Assembly: GCA_950022295.1 (NCBI GenBank)
Contig: OX465600.1
Span: forward strand, 26,821,282 to 26,885,281
Direction of reading: 5' to 3'
DNA from: Bromus sterilis
Taxonomy: Eukaryota; Streptophyta; Magnoliopsida; Poales; Poaceae
Length of the DNA: 64,000 nucleotides
Part shown: positions 37,973-49,047 of the stretch, in pieces
Layout: every line of letters starts with the position of its first letter
Numbering within the stretch: position 1 is the stretch's first letter
Program-made: the position numbers and the translations under genes
The notes under the pieces: generated by a model
Database searches by the model: none
The model's input: only the letters and a program-made list of their open reading frames with translations
What the model was told of the DNA's origin: nothing

Positions 37973-38125
37973 TCTCTTCGATCCATAATAATTGTCACTC
38001 ATTTTGGTACTAAGCTATTATAAACTTTGTATTGAATGAGCAATATTGATTGTGAATTAGATGAAGTAGTTTTTTAAAAGATTAAGAAAAATGATAGTTT
38101 TCTATAACCCTAACCCGTAATGTGG

Positions 38126-38212
38126 TACTCCCTCTGTAAAAAAATATAAAAGTATTTAGATCATTATACTTTAGTAATTGAAATGCTTTTATATTTCTAT
38201 ACTGAAGGAGTA
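38126..38212. mobile_element. Stowaway-like MITE (83 bp) with TA duplication
   Basis: The element proper is 38128-38210. It starts CTCCCTCTGTAAA and ends, on the other strand, CTCCTTCAGTATA; TA flanks it at 38126-38127 and 38211-38212. The centre is self-complementary. Confidence 0.85.
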
Positions 38213-38926
38213 GAATTTTTTTATATTTACTGAAGCGGCAGCGGCTTACGGCGCGGAGCAGCGAAGGCCGTTCGAGAGGTGCCAGTCTGGTCATTCGAGA
38301 TGCAGCTGCGCGACAGCATGGTGTCGGCGGCGGATGGCGCGCATGGCTGATAGCTCGAGGGGGATGGAGATGGAGATGGAGCTTTCCTTATTGTACAGAG
38401 TACGATACATACTTGACATTGCCTTGGTGAGTTTGCAGAAGTGTACGATACATACTACTTGACATCACAATACGTTCACGTCGTTCCAGAGGGCATCGCG
38501 GTTGCATACAAAGGACAATGCGCTCGGCCGGAAGCTTGAAGAGGATGCGTTTGTGGTGTGGGTTCCGTACCATGAATTGACGCCTGGCGTGCGTGCTGCT
38601 GCCTACTGATCCATCGTGTTTTAACTTTTAACACAAAAAATGTGTAATCTTGCTAACTCAATCAAAAAGATCACCATCAAAACTCTTATCCATCCCCTAT
38701 TTCTGAAAGCAAGGCTTTTCTCAAACCTATTTCATCCATCAAACCAAACAAAATATGGATTATATCGAGCGAGGGATGCTTTTAATTCCATGCGATACGG
38801 ATATCCACGTTCACTGTTGTCTGGCCCTCTTCTTCCACATTGGTGTTGTCGATTTGTGTGCAAAGGAAAATATCCACGCTGCACTCAGTAAATTTGTGTG
38901 GTAGTATCTTCAATTTCGCAAACATT
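38213..38926. other. Spacer, no gene seen
   Basis: No recognisable coding sequence. Confidence 0.45.
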
Positions 38927-39071
38927 TGTATCTTAATTTTAGTACTGCAATGTATCTTTATTTTCATAATTAAGTGTATCTTCATTTTAGTACTGCAATG
39001 TATCTTTATTGCAATAGTTAAATGTATCTTAATTTTAGTATTGCAATGTATCTTTATTTCAAAACTTAAAT
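38927..39071 (+). repeat. Three tandem copies of a 48-bp unit
   Basis: Units start at 38927, 38975 and 39023 with TGTATCTT and contain TTTTAGTA(C/T)TGCAATG. The period is exactly 48 bp. Confidence 0.93.
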
Positions 39072-39219
39072 GATGTACTAATTTTGAAATAATTTTAAAT
39101 CATGTGCTAATACTGATTTTGTTATTAAAAACATATTATTTTACTTTAATACTTAAATCGTGTCCTGTAGGCCTGGCTGGTTGGCCGAAAGCTATCATGG
39201 TTGGCTCGCTGGCTCCAGT

Positions 39220-39330
39220 CGGGCAGGCCTAGGCCGACTGGGATCCTATCGGCTAGGCCGTGGCCAACTGGGATCCTATCGGCCAGGCCGTGACCAACCA
39301 GGTCCAGTCGGCCAGGCCGTGACCAATGGT
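39220..39330 (+). repeat. GC-rich ~30-bp minisatellite
   Basis: Three to four imperfect units share ACTGGGATCCTATCGGC and CAGGCCGTG(A/G)CCAA. Confidence 0.75.
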
Positions 39331-39569
39331 GTATTATTTTTATAAATTGTAGAAAACGTGCATTATTTCTATAATTTATTTAAATAAATGTATTATTAAA
39401 AAAAGTTTCCACGATCGTACCTCTCATGAAGGCATGTGTTTGCTTACGTGAGAACACGTCCGGTGACACTAAAAATAGGAAAAAGGAAACCTCCCGATTG
39501 CGACAAAAAGCGCGTGTACATTTTGGCACTTATCAACCGCGAATGTGGCGGGGGTGTTCATTGCGAGAG

Positions 39570-39836
39570 TACTCCCTCCAGTCGTTTTTACTTTGCATAT
39601 AAGATATGTCTAAAGTTAAACTTCATCAAGTTTGACCAAATTTATAGAATAAGTACATATTAACATTCACAATACAAAATTTATATCATTAGATGCATCG
39701 TGATTTTAATTTCCATATTACTATGTAATTTTAGTATTGTAGATGTTGATATATTTTCTTATAAAGTTGGTCAAATTTTAGAAAATTTGACTTCGGATAA
39801 AACTTATATGCAAAATAAAAAGGACAGAAGAAAGTA
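39570..39836. mobile_element. Stowaway-like MITE (263 bp) with TA duplication
   Basis: The element proper is 39572-39834. It starts CTCCCTCCAGTCG; the arms contain CTTTGCATATAAG and AAGTTTGACCAA in both orientations. TA flanks it at 39570-39571 and 39835-39836. Confidence 0.82.
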
Positions 39837-39864
39837 TTTTTTAACTAGTAATTTCGAAAAATAA

Positions 39865-39949
39865 TACTCTCTCCATAAAAAAATATAAGAGCGTTTAAAT
39901 TATTAAAGTAGTTATCAAAACACTCTTATATTACTTTACGAAGGAAGTA
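39865..39949. mobile_element. Stowaway-like MITE (81 bp) with TA duplication
   Basis: The element proper is 39867-39947. The left end is CTCTCTCCATAAAAAAATAT and the right end on the other strand is CTTCCTTCGTAAAGTAATAT. TA flanks it at 39865-39866 and 39948-39949. It sits about 30 bp before the site II cluster of the uL30m gene. Confidence 0.82.
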
Positions 39950-39979
39950 TTATTGATTTTTAGGCCAAAAAGTTGCAGC

Positions 39980-40079
39980 GGCCCACGCAGCTCAAACATT
40001 TTTTCTTAATTTTGCTGGGTCTTCTTATGAAGCCCATCTGACAGTAACGCCATTTCTCTCTCTCTGGCTGACCAGCCCA
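39980..40079 (+). promoter_or_regulatory. Site II (GGCCCA/AGCCCA) motif cluster of the uL30m gene
   Basis: GGCCCA at 39980-39985 and AGCCCA at 40031-40036 and 40074-40079. Such TGGGCY-type elements bind TCP factors and are typical of plant promoters for ribosomal and mitochondrial protein genes. That fits the downstream gene. Confidence 0.6.
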
Positions 40080-40135
40080 TCTCCTCCCAGTCCGGCCTAT
40101 CTCAAAAAAAAAAAAAAATCTCCTCCCAGTCCGGC
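40079..40135 (+). repeat. 18-bp direct repeat flanking a poly-A tract
   Basis: ATCTCCTCCCAGTCCGGC occurs at 40079-40096 and again at 40118-40135. Only CTATCTC plus fourteen A lies between (40097-40117). It lies in the leader of the uL30m gene. Confidence 0.93.
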
Positions 40136-40198
40136 GAAAGGCGACCGAGGTCTAGGTTCCGGCCGCCGGAGCAAACCACGCGAGAGAGAGAAAGAGAG

Positions 40199-40546
40199 AT
40201 GAGCGGGAGCGCGTTCAACGCCTTCAAGCTGCGGGTGCCGGTGGCGTGGAGCCCGCGGCTGTACATCACGCTGGTGCGCGGCCTGCCTGGGACCCGCAAG
40301 CTCCACCGCCGCACCCTCGAGGCCATGCGCCTCCGTCGCTGCCACCGCACCGTCGAGCACCGCACCACTCCCTCCCTCCTCGGGATGCTCACCCAGGTCA
40401 AGCGCCTCGTCGTCGTCGAGACCCAGGAGATGTACGACGCGCGCAAGCTTGCCGACGAGCAGCGCCGCGCCCCCAGGCCGCCGCTCGTCGTCTCTCACGC
40501 GCCGACGCCCAAGCCGGCCGCCGTGCCGGAGGGCGCGGGGCAGTAG
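40199..40546 (+). CDS. Mitochondrial-type large-subunit ribosomal protein uL30 (L30)
   Basis: A single open frame of 115 residues in one exon. After MSGSAFNAFKLRVPVAWSPR comes the Ribosomal_L30 signature YITLVRGLPGTRKLHRRTLEAM, then HRTVEHRTTPSLLGMLTQVKRLVVVET, which completes the small bacterial-type L30 fold. A short Pro/Ala-rich tail follows. Length and motif order agree with plant uL30m proteins, which join the large subunit of the mitochondrial ribosome. No clear presequence is visible, though the basic N-terminus may serve in import. The ATG lies in a purine-rich GAGAGAGAAAGAGAG leader and is the first in-frame start. Codons are strongly GC-ending, as in grass genes. The promoter carries site II motifs and two nearby MITEs. 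Confidence 0.9.
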   Translation: MSGSAFNAFKLRVPVAWSPRLYITLVRGLPGTRKLHRRTLEAMRLRRCHRTVEHRTTPSLLGMLTQVKRLVVVETQEMYDARKLADEQRRAPRPPLVVSHAPTPKPAAVPEGAGQ

Positions 40547-40659
40547 CGGCTGCCCTCCGGTTAGTTCTTCTCCCCCGTGGTGCTTCGATTTGATTTGCTT
40601 TTGCCTGCCTACCCTGCCTGCCCGCGCGTGAGGTGTTCGACGCAATGCCTCGGAAGGGT

Positions 40660-41525
40660 CGGCACCTTCATTTTGATACAAATGCTGTAGTAATCTTTGG
40701 CATCTTGGGAATAAGTGAATAATTTCCTGTGATCGTTCAATTTTAGTATGATTATCTTATTAAAATGTAAGTCCTAAGTAAATCAGTTGATGTTGAGTAT
40801 GGTTTGAATGCTGAATATAGACATTTCTGGAATACACGTTGGAAGAATTCTCAAAATGTGATTCCCACGAATAATGATACGGGAAGCTGTTGTAACTGTT
40901 GCAGCTATCTTGATTTAAGGTCCAACTTGATGCAAGTTTAAGCAGGTTCCGTTTCGTACTGTTGGTCTGATCTGATGGGCAGGTAGGCCATTATACTGTA
41001 TTTAGATTTGGGAGATGCAGCCATCAATCGATGCTTAGCTGATTTCAAGAAGTTTGTCTAGAATACCTTTTGCACTATATGCGAAAAATGTCGTATACAT
41101 TTAGATTAATTTTGGCACCCTCCTTTCAATACAAATGCTGTAGTAATCTGCGACGTCTTTTGGCTTAACGGGAATAAGTGAAGAATTTCCTGTAATCGTT
41201 CAGGTTTACTACTACTGATTTTTTTGACATTTTACTGAGATGTGAGCCCTAAGTCAAAACAGTGATTGTGTAATGCTTTGAATGTTGAATATAGGTATAC
41301 GTGCAATACATGTTGGAAGAACTGCATAAACGTGATTTCCCCAAACGATGATATGACCAACTGTTGTAACTGTTGCAGCTGTCTTGTTTTTAGCGTCCAG
41401 TTCAATGAAAGTTTAAGCAGATAGGCTGTTAGGGATTTTTCCTATACTTCATGATTTGGGAACTGCAGCCATGCTTAACAAATTTCAAGAAGTTTGTCTA
41501 GGACGTGTTTTGCATTATATGTGTT
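40660..41525 (+). repeat. Diverged ~445-bp tandem duplication downstream of the uL30m gene
   Basis: Copy 1 (about 40660-41085) and copy 2 (about 41113-41525) share ACAAATGCTGTAGTAATCT, GGGAATAAGTGA, TGTTGTAACTGTTGCAGCT, AAGTTTAAGCAG and TTTCAAGAAGTTTGTCTAG in the same order, offset by 440-453 bp. The first copy probably includes part of the 3' UTR of the gene. Confidence 0.85.
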
Positions 41526-44211
41526 CCCTTGTAAGGTATAGATTGCTTTCTTGCGTCCGATGTTTGATGTAATCCCTTGTAAAACTTGGTGGAGCGTGTT
41601 GGAGATAGTAGAGCTAGGGTACTAGGGTTGTCCACGGGCTATTTTTTAGGTGCAAAAAAAGGCAAGATGTGTTGGTGCTTCCTGGATGCACGAGGCCATG
41701 AAAATGGCATCCACCATGGCAAGGGTAAAGAGAATGTAGGAAGCAGGGGTAGGAGGCAGAACAGGGGCAAAGATTTCCAAAATGGAAAATAAGTATAATG
41801 TATCTTCTATGAAGTGGCATTTAATTGATTATAGTTTGAGTGGTGACAATACACTGAAATCCACGCTATAGGTTTGAGAAATACTCAAATTTTATTATGC
41901 AATGGGAGTATCAGGTGTGTAAGTATAGGGTTTAAATCTCAAGTACTGGGACCATTTGGTATCAATTGTGAAATTCTGAAATTTACTCCTATGATATTGC
42001 TTTTCTAGCATTTTTATGAATAGTGTTTAAACTCTAGTGAATTGCTATAGATTCTGTTAGCATGTCTATACTTGATCTCATAATAGCCAAGTAAATAACT
42101 ACTCCTATTTGAGTATACATGTGATGCTTCTACACTGAAGTGGCAGAATTAGATCTATTAGGTATATTCATCAGTCCATCACTAGTGTAGATTATGCCAC
42201 CCTGCTGAAACAGGAAATGCACAGACAACAAACAAAGTTATTTCCTCAAATGTTCTATTGTCATCAACTCTGAATCCTCAATTCCCCATGACATGTTGAC
42301 TGAAATTCAATTGGTTGAAAGGTAGAAGACACATCAAGCTATGATGCGACCTCATTGTGCATGTTAAACTTAGCTTGATATTAGAGCCACCTTTTTTAGT
42401 TCTTCTTAGTTTGTCTGACATGTGTACTTCTGTGAGCTTTTAGCTTGACCAATCCAGATGGTTTCATGGTCTCTGTATCTGTAGCATCAAGGAAATGGGG
42501 GCCTTCTTTTTTGTTTAGAGACAGTTATAACATAGCCGTTTTAATTCATCTCTTATTTAATTAATTCATCTTTTTACGTCAGCAATCTTAGTTGATAAAG
42601 GACCCGTATTATCTTGCTGTGAATACTTGGGATCTTGATGTGCATTCATCTAGGATGCAGTGAGTGTGATAAACTGAAATCTGCACCCCTTACCTTTGGT
42701 TGTAGGGCATCAGCCATCACAAGCCCTGCACGCTGATCAGCTGAACCATCATTCCATTTCGCTGGGAACTGCCTCTTGCCTTCATATTATTCCTTGTGTC
42801 TCCTTGCTCCAAAAAGATTGCTCCTATAATCTTTGAGTTCTTGTGATTTGTTTATTTTTATCAGCGGAGTGGTATTAATCGCAACACAGAATTATTAGTA
42901 CAAGGTTTATCTGTTATGGTTTAGACCAAAGGGATTACTTGTAGCTTGGATTGTACTGTATTTTTTGCCCTATGGCCAGAGTCGCGGTAATTGACTTATT
43001 GTTCCGGAAGACGTTTTCCGGCTGAACACCAGGCGATACAGGACCATCGATAGTAACTGAAGAAGTCTTGAAGTTGATCCAACACTTCTATACACTTTGA
43101 GGTCAACCTCCATTTTCACAAGTCTATAAAAAACTCAGAACCCGCCATCAACACTTGTTACAATGGTCCATGAAGATGAAGTGGATTCAACACTTTTGTT
43201 TTGACTGGAAGGCTTTCATGGATAACTTTATTATCAATAAAAAATCACATTTGCATTATCTTCTAAAGTTTTACATTTATTAATCATCAAATCACACCTA
43301 CATCTTTTGCTAAAAAGTTAACAATATAATTGACGGTCGAATCAAACCGCTCGAAAGGAGGATTATCACAGAGTGCGTCGATTTGGAGATTAGGCTTAGA
43401 TGCTCCCGCATGTGAATGGTAAAGTCAGTAAAAATAACAATAAAAATTTGAATATGTCGTGCAAAAGGCTTGGGTGTGCAAGTTGCGTGTAACTTTTATG
43501 GTGTTTGGATATTCATGAGTTCTCGGGCTAAAGAAAAATCTGGTCCCTAAGAAACTTGGAAAAGGGGTATTGTTTAGGGCTAATTTTGTTTATTTTGCCA
43601 CGACCTCCTCAAATATCGGAACACCATGGAAAGTTGCATGACCCTTGTGCATCCGAGCATCTTGCATGCCAAAAAAATATATTTAAAAATTTTCTTCTAA
43701 ATTTTAATTTATTGTTCATCATCATGAGCAGATGAGCCTAGGCTTAGATGGCAATTATGGGGTGATCGCGTCCGTATAATATACTATCATTTTGCAAGCT
43801 ATAGTAATATACAATTGTACACCTACACTATTTTATGAATCAAACAAAAAATATTCGCTCAAATCTTCATGTAAAATCAATGGTGTACAAATGAAATGAT
43901 ATTTAGTTAATTCTCATTTAGATGAGAGCTAGTAGACCCATGATTTCCAAAAGAGCTAATTACAACTGCAGTACATAAACTTGCAAGAAGTTAACAAATT
44001 CATACTTAATACTGAAAATCCCAGAAAATTGGTACACTAACTCTGGTTCGGATAACAAATTCATACAAGTCTACCCACGAACCAACATGTGTCATTATTT
44101 ATTTACTCAAAAATCTCCGAATGAATGGAATTTATTCGGTGAGGTCCACAAACAAAATTGTACTATGATAGCATGCATACTACGGTAGCATATGCATGCA
44201 GCATTGCTATA
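41526..44211. other. Spacer, no gene seen
   Basis: Moderately AT-rich, with one 68-codon frame at 41586-41792 that resembles nothing I recognise. No structured repeat stands out. Confidence 0.5.
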
Positions 44212-44359
44212 TAGTTCTTCCATTTTTAAATATAAGTCTTTTTAAAAATTGTATGGATGTATATAGATGTATTTTAGAATGTAAGTTCACTTATTTTGCT
44301 TTATATGTAGTTCATGGTAAAATCTCCAAAAATATTTATATTTAGAAACGAAGGGAGTA
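44212..44359. mobile_element. Stowaway-like MITE (144 bp) with TA duplication
   Basis: The element proper is 44214-44357. On the other strand its right end reads CTCCCTTCGTTTCTAAATAT; the left end is a diverged counterpart (TTCTTCCATTTTTAAATATA). TA lies on both sides. The CACTA element begins 21 bp downstream. Confidence 0.75.
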
Positions 44360-44429
44360 TATATCTTTTTCTCCCCCAGCACTAGTAGACAGACCCCCCT
44401 TTCGTCCAGCCCAAAAAAGGCATCGCTCC

Positions 44430-44620
44430 CGGTTCATTTCAGAACCGGGACCGATGCCTCGCAACGGTCCCGCTTCGTCTGTATAGGGCAACGGTCCCGG
44501 TTCAACTGGGGCAACGGTCCCGGTTGTTGCCACAAACCGGGAACAATGCTCTGGCGACCAACACGTGGCGCACTGCGAGGCATTGGTCCCGGTTGTTGGC
44601 AAAAACCGGGACTGTTGCCC
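44430..44620 (+). repeat. Left subterminal repeats of the CACTA element
   Basis: Repeated GGTCCCGGTT and AACCGGGAC(C/T)-type words in both orientations. In CACTA elements such arrays are the binding sites of the element-encoded DNA-binding protein. Confidence 0.85.
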
Positions 44621-44623
44621 TGG

Positions 44624-44632
44624 CTATATAAG
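44624..44632 (+). promoter_or_regulatory. TATA box of the CACTA transposase gene
   Basis: CTATATAAG lies directly after the left subterminal repeats and about 250 bp before the first ATG of the transposase frame. A classic position for a CACTA promoter. Confidence 0.6.
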
Positions 44633-44883
44633 CCCCCAGCCAGCACTTTGCCATTTTGCCTCAAAAAATTTCAGGATTGTGTTGGGGTGGGGTGGATGCT
44701 AGAATTTTTTTCCTTTGATTGCACACCAGGTGTTCGACGAAATGTCCGAGCCACACTTAGGTCCTCAGAACACCGTATCCTCGGCCGAGGTTAGCAACCT
44801 TATCTTCTCCATCTGTAACTGATACAAAAATATTGCACGTGTGCATATATAGTGGTCTTTTCACTATTCACGAAGTTATTGTA

Positions 44884-47800
44884 ATGGTTAATTATATGAC
44901 GCAGATCGAAGCACGGATGCGATGGATGTACAGCGATCGACGCGGGTCCGAGTTTATTACAAACCTGCATACATTTCTCAATGTGGCTAATGCAAACAAA
45001 GTGGATAATTTTATGCCTTGTCCCTGTATTGACTGTCGGAACGTGGCGGAGTACTCTTCCTCGAGAACACTTCAAGGCCACCTGCTTCGGAGAGGTTTCA
45101 TTCCCGGATACTATTGTTGGTCCAAGCACGGAGAAAGAGGGGTTAGGCAGGAAGACAATGAAGAAGAGGAGGATGATGATAGCTATCCTATGTCCCCTGA
45201 AGAATTCGGTGACACTGCAATGGAAGACAATGAAGAAGATGGAGCTCCTCGAGGTGACAATGAAGAAGAACAACGGGAATCGGATGAGACTGCTGATGGT
45301 CTTGGTCGGGTCATCTCTGATGCAAAGCGAGACTGTGAAACAGGAAAAGAGAAGGAGAAGTTGGAGACCATGCTAGAGGATCACAAAAAGCCCTTGTACC
45401 CAAATTGCGAAGATGGCAGCACAAAGCTCGGTACCACACTGGAACTGTTGAAATGGAAGGCAGATTTTGGTTGTTCTGACACCGGATTTGAGAAGTTACT
45501 GCAAATAATGAAGTCGAAGCTTCCACCGGATAACGAATTCCCCGCGACAACACACGAAGCAAAGAAGGTTATCTGCCCTCTAGGATTAGATGTGCAAAAG
45601 ATACATGCATGCATTAATGACTGCATCCTGTACCGCGGTGAAAAGTACGAGAGTATGGATAAATGCCCGGTATGCACTGCGAGTCGGTACAAGATCAGAC
45701 AAGATGACCCTGGTGATGCTGAGGGAGATGACGAGCCCCCGAGGAAGAGGGTTCCTGCTAAGGTTATGTGGTATGCTCCTATAATACCACGATTGAAACG
45801 TCTGTTCAGAAACAAGGAGCATGCCAGGTTGCTGCGATGGCACAAAGAAGACCGTAAGAAAGACGGGAAGTTGAGACACCCCGCTGATGGGTCGCAGTGG
45901 AGAAAAATCGAGAGAGGCCACTCAGACTTTAAAAATGAAGCAAGAAACTTATGGTTTGGTCTAAGTACAGATGGCATGAACCCTTTTGGAGAGCAGAGCT
46001 GCAGTCACAGCACCTGGCCTGTGACTCTATGTATCTACAACCTTCCTCCTTGGGTGTGCATGAAGCGGAAGTTCATCATGATGCCAGTGCTCATCCAAGG
46101 ACCGAGGCAACCCGGCAACGACATTGATGTGTACCTAAGGCCATTAGTCGATGAACTTTTGGAGCTGTGGGCCAAACCAGGTGTACGCGTGTGGGATGAG
46201 GACAAACAGGAGGAATTTGACCTGCGAGCGTTGCTTTTCGTAACCATCAATGATTGGCCCGCTCTTAGTAACATTTCAGGACAGTCAAACAAGGGATACA
46301 ATGCATGCACGCACTGTTTAGATAAGACTAAAGGTATATATTTGGATAAATGTAAGAAGGTTGTGTACCTCGGGTGTCGTCAATTTCTGCCGCCCAATCA
46401 TATCGTGAGAAAGAAAGGCAAGCATTTCAACGGTGAGGCAGATCACCGGAAAAAGCCTAAGCTCCCTAAAGGTGCTGATGTATTTGGTATGGTGAATGAC
46501 CTAGAAGTAATCTTTGGAAAGGGTCCTGACAGTCAATCTGTTCCGAAAGACGTCGTTACCGGACACGCGGCCATGTGGAAGAAGAAATCTATATTTTGGG
46601 AGCTACCCTATTGGGTAGACCTAGAGGTCCGTTCTTCAATCGACGTGATGCACGTGACGAAGAATCTTTGCGTGAACCTGCTAGGGTTCCTGGGCGTGTA
46701 TGGGAAGTCAAAAGATACACCAGAAGCACGGGAGGACCAGCAACGTATGAAAGACCCATACCACAGGCATACTGATAAAGGGCGTCTAAGCAGCTACGCT
46801 CTTACCAAAGCAGAGAAGGAAATCTTTTTTGAATGCCTTAGAAGTATCAAGGTCCCGGCAGGCTTCTCGTCAAATATAAAGGGAATAATAAATATGGCAG
46901 AGAAAAAATTCCAGAACCTCAAGTCTCATGATTGCCACGTGATTATGACGCAGTTGCTTCCGGTTGCATTGCGGGGACTTCTACCAGAAAATGTTCGAGT
47001 ACCCATTGTGAAGCTATGTGCATTTCTCAATGCAATATCTCAGAAGGTAATTGATCATGCAAGTCTGGAAAGGCTACAGAAAGATGTGGTCCAATGTCTC
47101 GTCAGTTTTGAGTTGGTGTTCCCCCCGTCCTTCTTCAATATTATGACGCATCTGCTGGTTCACCTGGTCGACGAGATTGCCATTCTAGGTCCTGTATTTC
47201 TACACAATATGTTCCCCTTCGAGAGGTTCATGGGAGTTGTAAAGAAATATGTTCGTAACCGTGCAAGGCCAGAAGGAAGCATCTCCAAGGGCTATGGAAC
47301 AGAGGAGGTCATTGAGTTCTGTGTTGACTTTATTCCTGACCTTAAGCCGATTGGTGTTCCTGAATCGCGGTATGAGGGGAGACTGAGTGGAAAAGGAACG
47401 CTAGGAAAGAAAGCAAAGATATTTCAGGACGGGCATTCTTTGACCCAAGCACACTACACAGTTCTACAAAGTTCTATCTTTGTCCAACCTTATATCGAGG
47501 AACACAAGAATGTTCTACGCTCCAAGTTCCCGGGGGAGGATGACCAATGGATTCAAGTCAAACACATAGAGACTTTCAGCACTTGGTTGCAATTACGTCT
47601 CATGCATGACATCACTATTGGAAATCAACTCTACTTGCTGGCCGCGACACCGTCTGAGACTGTATTGACTTTCCAAGGGTACGAGATAAATGGGAATACA
47701 TTTACACGGTCGCCCAAGATAAGAAGAGCACCAACCAAAACAGTGGTGTCCGCTTTGATGCAACAAACGAGGATGGTACAAAGGACACATACTATGGTTA

Positions 47801-48239
47801 CATAGATGAGATATGGGAACTTGACTATGGACCTACTTTTAAGGTCCCTTTGTTTCGGTGCAGTTGGGTCAACATGAATGTAGATGGGGTAAAGGTCGAC
47901 CAGCTGTACGGAATGACAACAGTGGATCTCAAGAATCTTGGTCACACAGACGACCCATTCGTCCTAGCCAAAGATGTGGCTCAGGTTTTCTATGTGAAGG
48001 ACATGTCTTCTAGACCGAAAAAAAGGAAAAACAAGGATACGAATACATCAGACAATGAGCCCAGGCGTCACATAGTTCTTTCAGGAAAAAGAAACATCGT
48101 GGGAGTCGAGGACAAGACAGACATGTCCGAAGATTACGATAAGTTTCATGAAATTCCTCCATTCACAGTGAAAACTGACCCAACTATCCCATTAAGCAAT
48201 GAAGATGCTCCGTGGTTACGGCCCAAGAAGCGATCATAA
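44884..48239 (+). pseudogene. TNP2-type CACTA transposase, one-base frameshift
   Basis: From the ATG at 44884 the frame is open to a stop at 47805. Domain order: transposase-associated N-terminal domain (RWMYSDRRGSEF, CPCIDC, HLLRRGFIPGY), a long acidic linker, the Transposase_21/TNP2 core (LGLDVQKIHACINDC, CPVC, an early Asp at 45970-45972 in FGLSTDGMNPF, GYNACTHC), then the DUF4218-like part (DCHVIMTQLLPVALRG, PFERFMGVVKKYVRNRARPEGSI). The following DUF4216-like tail (YYGYIDEIWELDYG, VPLFRCSWV) reads in another frame and continues to a stop at 48239. The phase change equals loss of one base near 47701-47705, where TTTAC probably derives from TTTTAC. An upstream non-coding exon is possible. 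Otherwise no stop interrupts about 1,118 codons. Confidence 0.92.
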
Positions 48240-48367
48240 GCAATGTAGTAAACAAGTGATGTGTAATAATGTATTGAACCATTGGTGATTTTTTCGTGAT
48301 GTTTGCAATTAGCCAAGTCTCGATGATGTGGTTTTGAATGGTTCATTTTGAAGAAACAAAAAGTCTC

Positions 48368-48787
48368 GATGAACTGAAGGATTTCTAGATATATCAACAA
48401 AACACACGGTTTCGCTTGCATACAGCCCAACTGTGGCTCGTGAGTGCCCGCACATCAAATGCACCGTTGGGCGTATGCAGGCCAATCCGAATGATTTGTA
48501 TTTGGTCGATGAACTGAAGGATTTCTAGATATATCAACAAAACACACGGTTTCGCCTGCATACAGCCCAACTGTGGCTCGTGAGTGCCTGCACATCAAAT
48601 GCACCTTTGGGCGTATGCAGGCCAATCCGAATGATTTGTATTTGGTCGATGAACTGAAGGATTTCTAGATATATCAACAAAACACACGGTTTCGCCTGCA
48701 TACAGCCCAACTGTGGCTCGTGAGTGCCCGCACATCAAATGCACCGTTGGGCATATGCAGGCCAATCCGAATGATTTGTATTCGTAC
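48368..48787 (+). repeat. Three tandem copies of a 140-bp unit in the CACTA element
   Basis: Units start at 48368, 48508 and 48648 with GATGAACTGAAGGATTTCT. The copies differ by only a few bases. They follow the end of the transposase gene. Confidence 0.95.
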
Positions 48788-48829
48788 ACACCAAGTGTCC
48801 GAGAGGTGGGATATATATAGGAGTCGTGT

Positions 48830-49045
48830 CCTCTTTAGCCCCGGTTGCTAGCACAAACCTGTACTAGCGCGAGACCTTAACTGTGTACAGGCCGGTTCCC
48901 AGATCCAACGACTCACAAGCCGGATCCAACGACTCACAAGCGCTTAAAAGAAACACGCGATCCGTGTACTTCTTCCTGATTGGTGGGATTCAGACCCGGG
49001 TGGGCCAGGGCTGTGGTACCGGTTCATGTGGAGAACCGGTACTAA
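48830..49045 (+). repeat. Second type of CACTA-like repeat words inside the element
   Basis: Contains AGCCCCGGTTGCTAGCAC, GGTACCGGTTCATGTGG and GAACCGGTACTAA, words resembling the subterminal repeats of a different CACTA family from those at the element ends. This may mark an old nested element. Confidence 0.5.
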
Positions 49046-49047
49046 TT

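Noticed and set aside
37973..38060. CTCTCTTCGATCCATAAT start next to the foldback as a Stowaway element
   Set aside because: Only one end is visible; no TA-flanked partner.
41586..41792. 68-codon frame in the uL30m 3' flank
   Set aside because: Short, no family resemblance, similar frame on the opposite strand.
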